A DNA stretch of 55,774 bases from JBAXXL01 sp038206725 (GCA_038206725.1 JBBRAO010000024.1:1-55774); one strand, 5' to 3'; counted from the stretch's first letter, positions 17,218 to 25,641 are shown. The notes: generated from the sequence alone by a model not told the origin. A program made the numbers and translations.

Positions 17218-18867
17218 ATGAGAACTGTTAAGGTACCTAGAGGCACAGAAAAAGTATGCAAAAGCTGGCAAATTGAAGCCGCTTATAGAATGATTCAGCA
17301 TAATTTGGACCCGGAAAACGCGGAACATCCTGAAAAGCTCATTGTTTACGGTGGATTAGGAAAAGCCGCCCGCAATTGGAAATGTTACGACGCTATTATA
17401 GATACATTAAAGAATATGGATGTTGACGATACTTTGCTTGTTCAATCAGGCAAACCTGTTGGCGTAGTGAAAACTTTTGAAGACGCTCCACGTGTAATAA
17501 TTGCAAATTCAAACTTAGTTCCGAAATGGGCTACTTGGGATGAATTTCGTCGATTGGACGCTCTTGGTTTAATGATGTATGGTCAAATGACCGCAGGAAG
17601 CTGGATATATATCGGAACACAAGGAATTTTGCAGGGTACTTACGAAACATTTGCCGAATGCGCTCGCCAACACTTCGGTGGCACATTGAATGGACAATTT
17701 GTTTTAACCGGCGGTATGGGCGGTATGGGCGGAGCTCAACCTTTAGCCGCACGGTTTGCAGGTGCCGCTTCAATAACAGTTGAAATAGATGAAACAAGAA
17801 TAGATAAACGAATAAAAGACGGTTATTGCGACGTAAAAACTGATAGCTTAGATGAAGCTCTAAGAATAGTGAATGAATACAAAGCGCGGAAAGAACCTAT
17901 ATCAGTAGGATTAATCGGCAATACAGCGGAAATTTTGCCGGAAATTTACCGTCGCGGTATAGTTCCCGATGTGGTTACCGACCAAACTTCAGCCCACGAC
18001 CCGCTGAATGGATATTATCCGGCGGGATATACGATTGAAGAGGCAAACGAGCTAAGAATAAGCAACCAAGAAAAATATTTGGACGAAGTATATAAATCTA
18101 TTGCAATCCACGTTGAAACAATGGTTGGATTTCAGAAAAAGGGTTCTGTAGTTTTTGATTATGGGAATAATATCCGCGGTATTGCAAAAGAGTTTGGCGG
18201 TTATCAAGACGCGTTTGCATTCCAAGGATTTGTTCCTGCATATATAAGACCACTATTTTGCGAGGGAAAAGGTCCTTTTCGCTGGGTAGCTCTATCGGGC
18301 GATCCAAAAGATATAGAAGTTACGGATAATGCTATATTAGAAGCATTTCCAAATAATGAGCCTTTGCACCGTTGGATAAAAAACGCTCAATCGCGAGTTA
18401 AATACCAAGCTTTACCGGCTAGAATTTGCTGGTTGGGATATGGCGAACGCGAAAAAGCAGGATTAATTTTTAACGATTTAGTAAAAACAGGCAAAGTTTC
18501 AGCGCCGATAGTTATTGGACGCGACCACCTTGATTGTGGCTCAGTGGCATCGCCATACAGAGAAACCGAAGGTATGTTGGATGGCTCTGACGCGATAGCT
18601 GATTGGGTGTATTTCAATTTTGCATTGAACGCATTGGGCGGAGCGTCTTGGGTTTCGATGCACCACGGCGGCGGCGTTGGAATGGGATTATCTCTTCACG
18701 CGGGTATGGTCATTGTAGCCGACGGAACAGAGCAAGCGGCTAAACGATTGTCAAGGGTGCTTTCTTATGATCCTATGATGGGTATAATAAGACACGCTGA
18801 CGCAGGATATGATAGGGCAATTGATAATGCCAAAAAGTTTGGCATTAAAATTCCTATGATGAAATAG
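17218..18867 (+). CDS. hutU: Urocanate hydratase
   Basis: 549 aa, full length. Converts urocanate to imidazolonepropionate in histidine breakdown, using tightly bound NAD as an electrophile. Landmarks: VYGGLGKAARNW (about 42), the NAD-binding GGMGGMGGAQPLA (about 166), DQTSAHDPLNGYYP (about 257), and the C-terminal GRDHLDCGSVASPYRE and MHHGGGVGMGLSLHAGM. Other hut genes (hutH, hutI, hutG) are not in the window, so the pathway is scattered or partial. Monocistronic. Confidence 0.97.
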   Translation: MRTVKVPRGTEKVCKSWQIEAAYRMIQHNLDPENAEHPEKLIVYGGLGKAARNWKCYDAIIDTLKNMDVDDTLLVQSGKPVGVVKTFEDAPRVIIANSNLVPKWATWDEFRRLDALGLMMYGQMTAGSWIYIGTQGILQGTYETFAECARQHFGGTLNGQFVLTGGMGGMGGAQPLAARFAGAASITVEIDETRIDKRIKDGYCDVKTDSLDEALRIVNEYKARKEPISVGLIGNTAEILPEIYRRGIVPDVVTDQTSAHDPLNGYYPAGYTIEEANELRISNQEKYLDEVYKSIAIHVETMVGFQKKGSVVFDYGNNIRGIAKEFGGYQDAFAFQGFVPAYIRPLFCEGKGPFRWVALSGDPKDIEVTDNAILEAFPNNEPLHRWIKNAQSRVKYQALPARICWLGYGEREKAGLIFNDLVKTGKVSAPIVIGRDHLDCGSVASPYRETEGMLDGSDAIADWVYFNFALNALGGASWVSMHHGGGVGMGLSLHAGMVIVADGTEQAAKRLSRVLSYDPMMGIIRHADAGYDRAIDNAKKFGIKIPMMK

Positions 18868-19103
18868 AAGTTATTTGATTGTTATTTTGACAGGAATTCA
18901 GTACATATTTGCAGGTATAGCAAGAGAACGACAAATTGGCAGACAATTTTGGCATATAGGCAGATAATAATAAGACTTTCAATGTAACTTTTTCCGATTT
19001 TTTGCATTATATATACGTAGAGCTAATGATAATATTTAATTTTAATATGAGGTTTGATGAACTGATTTCTACGTTGTAAGATTATTTAACTAGGAGTACA
19101 TAT

Positions 19104-19691
19104 ATGGATGATAACAGCCAAAAAGGCACTATTGGCATCGAACTGGCACATCAAATTGAAGAGCTGTTCAAAACCGATAGAAAGAAGTTCTTGGGCTTTA
19201 TACGTCAAAGAGTGAGAAGTCAAGAGGAAGCAGAAGATATTTTGCAGGATGTATTCACTAATGTCCTTGCCGCTTCTTCAAGTATTCAGAAACCAATTGA
19301 AAATATAGCATCTTGGGTTTTTACAGCAGTTAGAAATAGAATCATTGACTCATATAGGAAAAAACGCGCCGAAGCATTTTCCGAAATGCAAACCCCCGGA
19401 CAAGCCGAAGAAGGCGGCGATATGTTTGAAAATTTCCTTGGAGATGTTACTGCAAGCCCCGAAAGCAATATGATGCAGCAATCTATCTGGGATGAAATCA
19501 ATAAAGGTCTTGACGAACTGCCTGACGAACAAAAAGAAGTATTTGTGAAAAACGAATTCGAAGGTATATCTTTTAGAGAAATGTCCGAGCAAACCGGTGT
19601 TAATATAAACACATTATTAGCAAGGAAAAGATATGCTGTTCTGCACTTGAGACGAAAACTGAAGGATATATACGAATCCCTTCAGGATTAA
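19104..19691 (+). CDS. ECF-type RNA polymerase sigma factor
   Basis: 195 aa. Sigma region 2 (about 25-95) carries RVRSQEEAEDILQDVFTNV and the DNA-contacting WVFTAVRNRIIDSYRKKRAE. An acidic linker (about 95-130) leads to region 4 (about 135-190), LPDEQKEVFVKNEFEGISFR then EMSEQTGVNINTLLARKRYA. It redirects RNA polymerase to an unknown regulon. No anti-sigma factor gene follows, although many ECF genes are paired with one. Confidence 0.88.
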   Translation: MDDNSQKGTIGIELAHQIEELFKTDRKKFLGFIRQRVRSQEEAEDILQDVFTNVLAASSSIQKPIENIASWVFTAVRNRIIDSYRKKRAEAFSEMQTPGQAEEGGDMFENFLGDVTASPESNMMQQSIWDEINKGLDELPDEQKEVFVKNEFEGISFREMSEQTGVNINTLLARKRYAVLHLRRKLKDIYESLQD

Positions 19692-19728
19692 TGAGTAAAA
19701 ATCTTGAAAATTCTTAAATTTAGCCGAG

Positions 19729-19822
19729 TTGTCATTCCCGCGTAAGCGGTAATCCATCTTCAGCAATTGCAAATAGAAAATGATAGAAGCCGAGTTGTCA
19801 TTCCCAAGTAAGTGGGAATCCA
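19729..19822. repeat. Two dispersed palindromic repeat copies 5' of the GIY-YIG gene
   Basis: GTTGTCATTCCCGCGTAAGC followed by GGTAATCCATC (19729-19759) and GTTGTCATTCCCAAGTAAGT followed by GGGAATCC (about 19793-19822) are copies of one inverted repeat, ATTCCC-N-GGGAAT. GCCGAG directly precedes both. They belong to the same class as the array downstream of the gene, in the opposite orientation. Confidence 0.8.
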
Positions 19823-19854
19823 AAAAAATATTAACTTAATACAACAATATAATA

Positions 19855-20144
19855 ATGAAACAGTACTATGTATATATATTTTAGCAAGTCGTAAAAATGG
19901 AACTTTATACATAGGAGTCACTAACAATATCATTAAAAGAGTTTATGAACATAAAAACGATTTTGCGAAAGGCTTTACACAAAAATATACCATTCATACT
20001 CTAGTTTACTACGATATCCATCAAAGTATGTATGAAGCAATCGTTCGGGAAAAGCAATTGAAAAAGTGGCGCAGAGCTTGGAAAATTGAAATAATTAATA
20101 AAATGAATCCCGAATGGAAGGATTTATATGATGGGCTAATTTGA
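19855..20144 (+). pseudogene. GIY-YIG nuclease (UPF0213/YhbQ-like), frameshifted near its start
   Basis: The body reads ILASRKNGTLYIGVTNNIIK, RVYEHKN, VYYDIHQSMYEAIVREKQLK and NPEWKDLYDGL. That is the full single-domain GIY-YIG nuclease with Tyr-Ile-Gly, Arg and Glu catalytic positions, and about 95 aa is the usual length. The expected start, ATG at 19855 (MKQYYVYI), hits TAG at 19882 because a TA-rich tract (19871-19881) holds two bases too many. Removing one TA restores MKQYYVYILASRKNG exactly. The only in-frame upstream start is a GTG inside a repeat (19812). So this is a recent pseudogene, a slippage-controlled gene or a sequencing error. Repeats flank it on both sides. Confidence 0.8.
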
Positions 20145-20152
20145 AAAACTAA

Positions 20153-20371
20153 TCGAAGATGGATTCCCGCAGTCGCGTGAATGACAAGACCGGGTGAATC
20201 GAAGATGGATTCCCGCAGTCGCGTGAATGACAAGACTGGGTGAATCGAAGATGGATTCCCGCAGTCGCGTGAATGACAAGACCGGGTGAATCGAAGATGG
20301 ATTCCCGCAGTCGCGGGAATGACAAGACCGGGTGAATCGAAGATGGATTCCCGCAGTCGCGGAAATGACAA
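20153..20371. repeat. Tandem array of a 46-bp palindrome-bearing repeat (about 4.8 copies)
   Basis: Units begin at 20153, 20199, 20245, 20291 and 20337. Each holds GATGGATTCCCGCAGTCGCG followed by TGAATGACAAGACCGGGTGAATC or a near copy. The palindrome ATTCCCGC-AGTC-GCGGGAAT is perfect in unit 4 and has one mismatch in units 1-3. Units are almost identical, so recent tandem amplification is likely. Reading frames through it are artefacts. Confidence 0.9.
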
Positions 20372-20397
20372 AATTGACATATTCAAAATAAAATACT

Positions 20398-21057
20398 ATG
20401 AATAAAATAATGTTAGCACCGTCGCTATTATCGGCGGATTTTGCAAATTTAGCTGATGAAATAAAGGCTTGTGAAAATGGTGGAGCGGATATTCTCCATT
20501 TCGACGTTATGGATGGTCATTTTGTACCAAACATTACAATCGGACCCTTTGTCGCTAAAACAGTAAAACAAAATACAATTCTTCCATTGGATTGCCATTT
20601 GATGGTAGAAAATCCCGATAGGTTTATTCCTGATTTTGCTGAAGCGGGAGCTGATTATATCTCAATACATTCCGAAGCAACACATCATTTGCACAGAAGT
20701 TTGATGCTGATAAAAAGTTTCGGTAAAAAAGCGGGTGTAGCATTGAACCCTCTTACACCTCTTGAATTTGCTTTCGAAGCGGCCGAATATTGCGATTTCA
20801 TATTACTTATGTCAGTCAATCCCGGGTTTGGCGGACAAACTTTTATTAATTCCTTCTTCCGCAGAGTTGGCGCGTTGAAAGAATTCTTAATCCTAAACGG
20901 CTTGGAACACGTCCTAATCGAAATAGACGGTGGTGTTAAAAAAGAAAATGCCCGTGAAATAGCCGAGGCAGGCGCGGACATTCTTGTTAGTGGGTCGGGT
21001 GTGTTCAATGGGAACATAGCGGATAATCTTAAATCAATTCGAGTTGCACTTAAATAA
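20398..21057 (+). CDS. rpe: Ribulose-phosphate 3-epimerase
   Basis: 219 aa TIM-barrel enzyme interconverting ribulose 5-phosphate and xylulose 5-phosphate in the pentose phosphate pathway. Landmarks: LAPSLLSADFANL, the catalytic/metal region HFDVMDGHFVPNITIGP (about 35-51), DCHLMVENP, MSVNPGFGGQTF, EIDGGV and the phosphate-binding VSGSGVF. It begins 27 bp after the repeat array and ends at a terminator. Confidence 0.97.
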   Translation: MNKIMLAPSLLSADFANLADEIKACENGGADILHFDVMDGHFVPNITIGPFVAKTVKQNTILPLDCHLMVENPDRFIPDFAEAGADYISIHSEATHHLHRSLMLIKSFGKKAGVALNPLTPLEFAFEAAEYCDFILLMSVNPGFGGQTFINSFFRRVGALKEFLILNGLEHVLIEIDGGVKKENAREIAEAGADILVSGSGVFNGNIADNLKSIRVALK

Positions 21058-21087
21058 TTGAAAATTGAAATAAATAATTTAATAATC

Positions 21088-21122
21088 AAGCCCATATTCA
21101 AACGAATAAGGGCTTATTTTTT
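21088..21122 (+). terminator. Rho-independent terminator after rpe
   Basis: AAGCCC (21088-21093) pairs with GGGCTT (21110-21115), supported by inner TATTC/GAATA pairing, and a T-rich run follows. Confidence 0.75.
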
Positions 21123-21129
21123 ATCTTTT

Positions 21130-21271
21130 AACCTTAGTAGAAAATGAATAATAACGAACGCCACAACCTTATTACCTTATTCTTTTCAGCAATTAATAAG
21201 GTGATAAGGTCATTAGATGATGTTGTCGAATGTTCTACTAAGATTAATATGGGAAATAAGGTTTTTTTATT
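21130..21271 (+). repeat. MITE-like element, copy A
   Basis: A core of about 116 bp is bounded by imperfect inverted repeats AACCTTAGTAGAA (21130-21142) and TTCTACTAAGATT (21233-21245). It holds a strong central hairpin, ACCTTATTACCTTAT (from 21166) against AATAAGGTGATAAGGT (21195-21210), plus a flank AAATAAGGTTTTTTTA. Its reverse complement aligns along its length with copy B at 34760-34897. An open frame inside it (from 21144) is probably incidental. No transposase is nearby. The rest of the 21058-21397 gap is empty. Confidence 0.75.
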
Positions 21272-21397
21272 TTCGTACTTTTTCAACTTTCAATTTAATA
21301 TTTCATCCTTACGGGATTTTATGTTCGAAACGTGATCCTTTTCTATAAACATCGAATCATTGAAGGGATTGTCTTTCTTCGCATTGACAATCAACAA

Positions 21398-22669
21398 TTA
21401 TTTTAGCCCTTTATACCCGATGTCTGTTCTGAAGTATTTATTTTGGAAATCAATTTTCTCAAGCGCTGAATATGCAGAGTGAATAGCATCTTTTAATGTG
21501 TTACCTATAGCGTTAACACCCAAAACTCTACCGCCGGATGTAACGATTTTCCCATTTTCCTCTTTTGTGCCGGCGTGATAAATAATTACATCCTGATCAG
21601 AGTTTGAATCTAAGCCCATTATGGGGTACCCTTTTTTAAATAAATCAGGGTAACCGCCGGAAGCCAATATTATGCAAACGCTATGTAAATCACAGTTTCC
21701 CGAAAAGGCTGATTTGTCAATTTTGCTTATAGCGGCTGAATGAAGCAATTTTGCAAAATCGCCCTTGAACAGCGGTAGGACTGCCTGCGTTTCGGGATCA
21801 CCAAATCGTACATTGAATTCAACAACTTTTACTGAATTGTCGCAAATCATTAATCCGCAGTATAAACAACCGCAGTAAGGGGTCCCACGCTTCGCCATAC
21901 CTTTCAATATAGGTTCAATAACCTTGGTGTTTACTTCTTTTAAAATTTCTTCTGTAACAATTGGCGCAGGGGCGTAAGCACCCATTCCACCAGTATTTTT
22001 GCCTTGGTCTCCATCGCCTATACGTTTGTGGTCTTGAGCGGAAGCTAAAGTAATGTAATCGGTTCCGTCGCAAATCGCGAAAATGGAGGCTTCGTCGCCG
22101 TACATAAATTCCTCGATAACAACTTTAGCACCGGCATTACCAAAGGCACCGTGGAACATCTCGTCCAGCGCTTCTAAGGCTTCCTTGGTTGTGGAGGCAA
22201 TAATCACGCCTTTGCCGGCGGCAAGTCCGTCAGCCTTCAATACTACAGGCAATGTGTGGTTTCTGAGATACTCAGCGGCTTCAGAATGTTCGTCAGCATT
22301 GAAAGTTTTGTAAGCCGCGGTTGGTACATTGTTTTCCATCATAATTTGCTTAGCGAAATCTTTGGAACTTTCTAAAAGCGCCGCTGATTTAGACGGTCCA
22401 AAAACAGCAGTTTTTTCACCTATGAAGAAATCAACTATTCCTTCAGCAAGCGGCTGTTCAGGTCCAACAATGAGCAAATCTATCAAACTTGTTCTGCAAA
22501 ATTGCTTTACCACTTCGAAATCCCCTGAATTAATTTGAGGATTTTCAGCGATTTCAAATATACCCGGGTTGCCGGGTGAGCAATACAATTTTTCTGTTGA
22601 TGCGGACTTCGACAAAGCTAATACTATAGCGTGTTCACGCCCACCACCGCCTAAAACTAATATATTCAT
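21398..22669 (-). CDS. purD: Phosphoribosylamine-glycine ligase
   Basis: 423 aa ATP-grasp enzyme of purine synthesis: joins glycine to phosphoribosylamine. Landmarks: N-terminal LGGGGREHAIVLAL, GPEQPLAEGIVDF, ATP-grasp LKADGLAAGKGVIIA (about 145), GDGDQGKNTGGMGAYAPAP and VEFNVRFGDPETQAVLPL near the metal site. No other pur genes adjoin. A promoter lies at 22700-22730. Confidence 0.97.
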   Translation of the reverse strand: MNILVLGGGGREHAIVLALSKSASTEKLYCSPGNPGIFEIAENPQINSGDFEVVKQFCRTSLIDLLIVGPEQPLAEGIVDFFIGEKTAVFGPSKSAALLESSKDFAKQIMMENNVPTAAYKTFNADEHSEAAEYLRNHTLPVVLKADGLAAGKGVIIASTTKEALEALDEMFHGAFGNAGAKVVIEEFMYGDEASIFAICDGTDYITLASAQDHKRIGDGDQGKNTGGMGAYAPAPIVTEEILKEVNTKVIEPILKGMAKRGTPYCGCLYCGLMICDNSVKVVEFNVRFGDPETQAVLPLFKGDFAKLLHSAAISKIDKSAFSGNCDLHSVCIILASGGYPDLFKKGYPIMGLDSNSDQDVIIYHAGTKEENGKIVTSGGRVLGVNAIGNTLKDAIHSAYSALEKIDFQNKYFRTDIGYKGLK

Positions 22670-22699
22670 TATTCTTCTTTTTGTAATTTAAATTATATG

Positions 22700-22730
22700 C
22701 AAAATTACAATTATAAATTATAATCGGAAA
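22700..22730 (-). promoter_or_regulatory. Bacteroidota-type promoter of purD
   Basis: Minus strand: TTTC (22727-22730, three of four bases of TTTG), a 19-nt spacer and TAATTTTG (22700-22707). The leader would be about 25 nt. Confidence 0.6.
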
Positions 22731-22751
22731 TAAAAAAAATACAAATTATGT

Positions 22752-23261
22752 TTATCTGCTCATTCCCCAAGGGTATTGTGTGCGAGTTACGCATACGGTG
22801 CCCTCTTTGTCTTTATTCAGGAAAAGGAGTAGATATAATTTGTTCTGATCGCGGCTATAGGGTTCGAGAACTTTTATAAAGTACCTATCCTCTTCAACAC
22901 CTGTTATATCAATAGCAAGGTCATATAAGCAATCGCAATTACAAAGTGCTGATTTTTCCGATTCTTGAACAATAATTGTATCGCTAACCAACTTGGCAGT
23001 GCAGGTTATTTCTACCGGACAGCAATTGAATCCTGCGTTAATATGTCGTAAATGCAATATCTTTTCGACAGCGTCATAATCATATTCGATACAGCTTAAT
23101 GTATCGCTTTTTTCGCTTTCAATGACGCTTAATCCGCCTTTGCAATCACTATTGCTAATTACCTTTCCGGAAATTGCTTTCTGGGGGTCCACCGTTTCGC
23201 AAGCGCAAATCAAACTCGCTAAAGCAAAACCTAATGTCAAAATTTTAAAGAAAGTATTCAT
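22752..23261 (-). CDS. Cys-rich lipoprotein, tandem paralogue 3
   Basis: 169 aa. The lipoprotein signal ends LASLICAC-ET. The mature part contains the two conserved blocks of this local family: HINAGFNCCP (about 74-83) and CNCDCLYDLAIDITG (about 107-121), plus C..KGG near the start and an end block VCVTRTQYPWGMSR. It is the most diverged of three adjacent copies. Seven or so mature cysteines suggest metal binding or disulfides at the envelope. The family is unrecognised. Confidence 0.75.
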   Translation of the reverse strand: MNTFFKILTLGFALASLICACETVDPQKAISGKVISNSDCKGGLSVIESEKSDTLSCIEYDYDAVEKILHLRHINAGFNCCPVEITCTAKLVSDTIIVQESEKSALCNCDCLYDLAIDITGVEEDRYFIKVLEPYSRDQNKLYLLLFLNKDKEGTVCVTRTQYPWGMSR

Positions 23262-23315
23262 TTCTTTACCACAATCAATATTTATAATTTCAATTATACA
23301 AAATATCTAAAATAT

Positions 23316-23819
23316 TTATCTGTTCATTGCCCACGGATAAGTTGTACGCTTTACGCATACAGTGCCTGATTTATCTTTTGCTAAATTTATAGTAAAGGAA
23401 AGCTTTTCCTGTTCGCCAATGTAAGGCTCAACTATATTGACTTGATATGTCTTTGCTTCAATTCCGATAATTTCTACATCAAGGTCAAAGAGACAATTAC
23501 ACATACAACCGGCTTCCTTTTCGGATTCAGTTACAGTAATAGTGTTACCGTTTAAATTAAAAGTAGTGTATATTTCTCCCGGACAGCAGTTAAAACCCGC
23601 GTTAATATGTTGTAAATGTAAAACATTATTTTCATATTTATATTCAATACAGCTTAATGTATCGCCTTTTTCGGTTTCGATTACGGCTAATTCGTTTTTG
23701 CAAGAGGAATTACTTAATAACTTACCAGAAAATTCCCCCTGAGGCGCAATTGTTTCGCAAGCGCAAATCAAACTCGCTAAAGCAAAACCTAATGTCAAAA
23801 TTTTTAAAAAAGAATTCAT
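23316..23819 (-). CDS. Cys-rich lipoprotein, tandem paralogue 2
   Basis: About 167 aa from the ATG at 23819, chosen because the next copy starts the same way (MNSFLKILTLGFALASLICA versus MNTFFKILTLGFALASLICA). It carries HINAGFNCCPGEIYT and CMCNCLFDLDVEIIGIE and ends VCVKRTTYPWAMNR. Its first 25 residues are nearly identical to paralogue 3, while its body is closer to paralogue 1. That mixture hints at gene conversion. Function unknown. Confidence 0.75.
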   Translation of the reverse strand: MNSFLKILTLGFALASLICACETIAPQGEFSGKLLSNSSCKNELAVIETEKGDTLSCIEYKYENNVLHLQHINAGFNCCPGEIYTTFNLNGNTITVTESEKEAGCMCNCLFDLDVEIIGIEAKTYQVNIVEPYIGEQEKLSFTINLAKDKSGTVCVKRTTYPWAMNR

Positions 23820-23872
23820 TTTATACCACAATCATTATTTATAATTTCAAATATACAAAATATCTATAATAT

Positions 23873-24376
23873 TTATCTGTTCATCGCCCACGGATAAGTC
23901 GTACGATTTACGCATACAGTGCCTGATTTATCTTTTGCTAAATTTATAGTAAATGAAAGCTTTTCCTGTTCGCCAATGAATGGTTCTACAATTTCTATTT
24001 GATAGGTCTTTGCTTCAATGCCAATGATTTCAACATCAAGGTCATATAGACAATTACACTTGCATCCGGCTTCCTTTTCCGATTCAGTTACAGTTATTAT
24101 GTTATTGTTCAATTGGAAAGTAGTATAAATCTTTCCCGGACAACAATTAAACCCCGCATTAATATGCTGTAAGTGTAACACACCATCTTCGTATTCATAT
24201 TCAATACAGCTTAATGTATCGCCTTTTTCGGTTTCGATTACGGCTAATTCGCTTTTACATTCGGTATTACTTAATAACTTACCAGAAAATTCCCCCTGAG
24301 GCGCAATTGTTTCGCACGCGGTAATAATGGAAATAAATGCTATCGCGATTAGGCTGAATTTCACTAAAGTTCTCAT
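23873..24376 (-). CDS. Cys-rich lipoprotein, tandem paralogue 1
   Basis: About 167 aa from the ATG at 24376 (MRTLVKFSLIAIAFISIITA then C); an upstream ATG at 24391 is possible. Its signal peptide differs from the other two copies, but its mature part (APQGEFSGKLLSNTEC, HINAGFNCCPGKIYT, CKCNCLYDLDVEIIGIE) is nearly the same as paralogue 2. Probably the first gene of a three-gene unit with gaps of 41-54 bp. Envelope-anchored, function unknown. Confidence 0.75.
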   Translation of the reverse strand: MRTLVKFSLIAIAFISIITACETIAPQGEFSGKLLSNTECKSELAVIETEKGDTLSCIEYEYEDGVLHLQHINAGFNCCPGKIYTTFQLNNNIITVTESEKEAGCKCNCLYDLDVEIIGIEAKTYQIEIVEPFIGEQEKLSFTINLAKDKSGTVCVNRTTYPWAMNR

Positions 24377-24540
24377 ATTATTTACTCTCAATTTTTATAT
24401 GTTTCTATAAAAACATAACGAATGATAAAGGTTTATCGTTTAAAAAAAACAATAAATATTTAATATAATATTTGTCTATTTCAGTAATTTTTATTAATTT
24501 ACATTTACAATGATTTATTATTTTATGAATAGTTCTTGAG

Positions 24541-25632
24541 GTGTTTATTATGAAAATATTATTCGTTGCTATTATAGCAACATTTTTGGTTCTAACTGCA
24601 AAAGTTATCGCCGATGATGATATAATCAATTTCCCCGATTCAAATTTTAAATGGATATTAGTTAATATGACTGAATACAGTCAACCACGAATTGATTTAA
24701 ATTATGACGGAGAAATTCAGCGTTCAGAAGCTGAGGAATACAAAGGTTTGTTATGGCTTGGACCAAATAAGATAACAGATTTAACAGGTATAAAAGCGTT
24801 TATTAATGTAGGTGCAATTTTGCTTGAAAATTGTCAGGGTCTGACCACGGTGGATTTATCTGGGATGGTGAATTTAAGGGGAGTAAATTTTGACAACAGC
24901 CCAAATCTTGAAAAATTTGATGTTTCAGGCTGTATTAATTTAAGGAAGCTCGATTGTGGTTATAATAAATTGCAAAACCTTAATATATCAAATTGTAAAA
25001 ATCTTAACCTAATAAGATGCTCTAACGCATCTTTATCAGAATTTAAAATCTATGATTTTGAGAACTTACAGTATTTATTCATAAGGAATAATTTAATTTC
25101 CGATTTAGAAATAACTAATGTACCGGAATTATGGAGGGTTCAATTACAAGGAAATCAATTGACAAGTTTGGATTTTTCAAGTTTTACGAAGCTTGACCAG
25201 CTTTGGGTTAGCGACAATAAATTAAAAGTGTTAAATATTAGAAATGGCAACAATACAGTGCTAACATCATTCAAATCAAAAAACAACCCAGATTTAAAAT
25301 GTATAGAAGTTGACGACCCGAGCTGGTCAAAAGAAAATTGGAAAGAAATTGATGAATGGACTGAATTTTCGGAAGATTGTTCTACCATTGTAAATGATAA
25401 CCAGCAAAACACATTTAAGGTTTATCCAAATCCGGCTAACAATTCAGTAACAATCGAAAGAGAAATGATTGAACAAGCGGATTTAAGGATACTGGATATT
25501 AATGGAAGAATATTTATAAGCTATACAATACCTTATGGTACGAATCATATACAGCTTGATATTTCGAGATTATCCATTGGTAATTATCTAATAGAAATAA
25601 ATAATGAAACTAAATCTTTAATTATTGAATAG
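24541..25632 (+). CDS. Secreted leucine-rich-repeat protein with T9SS sorting domain
   Basis: 363 aa (the ATG at 24550 gives MKILFVAIIA and is the likelier start). After a signal peptide, DLNYDGEIQRSE (about 48-59) is a canonical EF-hand calcium loop. Then come about eight LRR repeats of about 21 residues (for example LRKLDCGYNKLQNLNISNC and LDQLWVSDNKLKVLNI). The C-terminal FKVYPNPANNSVTIE...LDINGRIF...GNYLIEI (about 287-363) is a type A sorting domain that sends the protein out through T9SS. Probably an adhesin or binding protein. The next gene starts 9 bp later. Confidence 0.85.
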   Translation: MFIMKILFVAIIATFLVLTAKVIADDDIINFPDSNFKWILVNMTEYSQPRIDLNYDGEIQRSEAEEYKGLLWLGPNKITDLTGIKAFINVGAILLENCQGLTTVDLSGMVNLRGVNFDNSPNLEKFDVSGCINLRKLDCGYNKLQNLNISNCKNLNLIRCSNASLSEFKIYDFENLQYLFIRNNLISDLEITNVPELWRVQLQGNQLTSLDFSSFTKLDQLWVSDNKLKVLNIRNGNNTVLTSFKSKNNPDLKCIEVDDPSWSKENWKEIDEWTEFSEDCSTIVNDNQQNTFKVYPNPANNSVTIEREMIEQADLRILDINGRIFISYTIPYGTNHIQLDISRLSIGNYLIEINNETKSLIIE

Positions 25633-25641
25633 GGAGTTATT

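Noticed and set aside
18930..18965. Sigma-54 promoter (TTGGCAGACAATTTTGGCAT)
   Set aside because: The GG and GC doublets are two bases too far apart for a -24/-12 element.
20153..20371. CRISPR array
   Set aside because: The units are contiguous near-identical 46-bp copies with no unique spacers and no cas genes nearby.
20021..20386. Minus-strand open frame with repeated SRDCGNPSSIHPVL-like text
   Set aside because: It is a translation of the 46-bp tandem repeat and of the GIY-YIG gene's opposite strand, not a gene.
21144..21335. 62-aa plus-strand frame resembling a minus-strand frame at 34446-34877
   Set aside because: Both lie within the two copies of the MITE-like element; the similarity is explained by the DNA repeat, and no start signal is seen.
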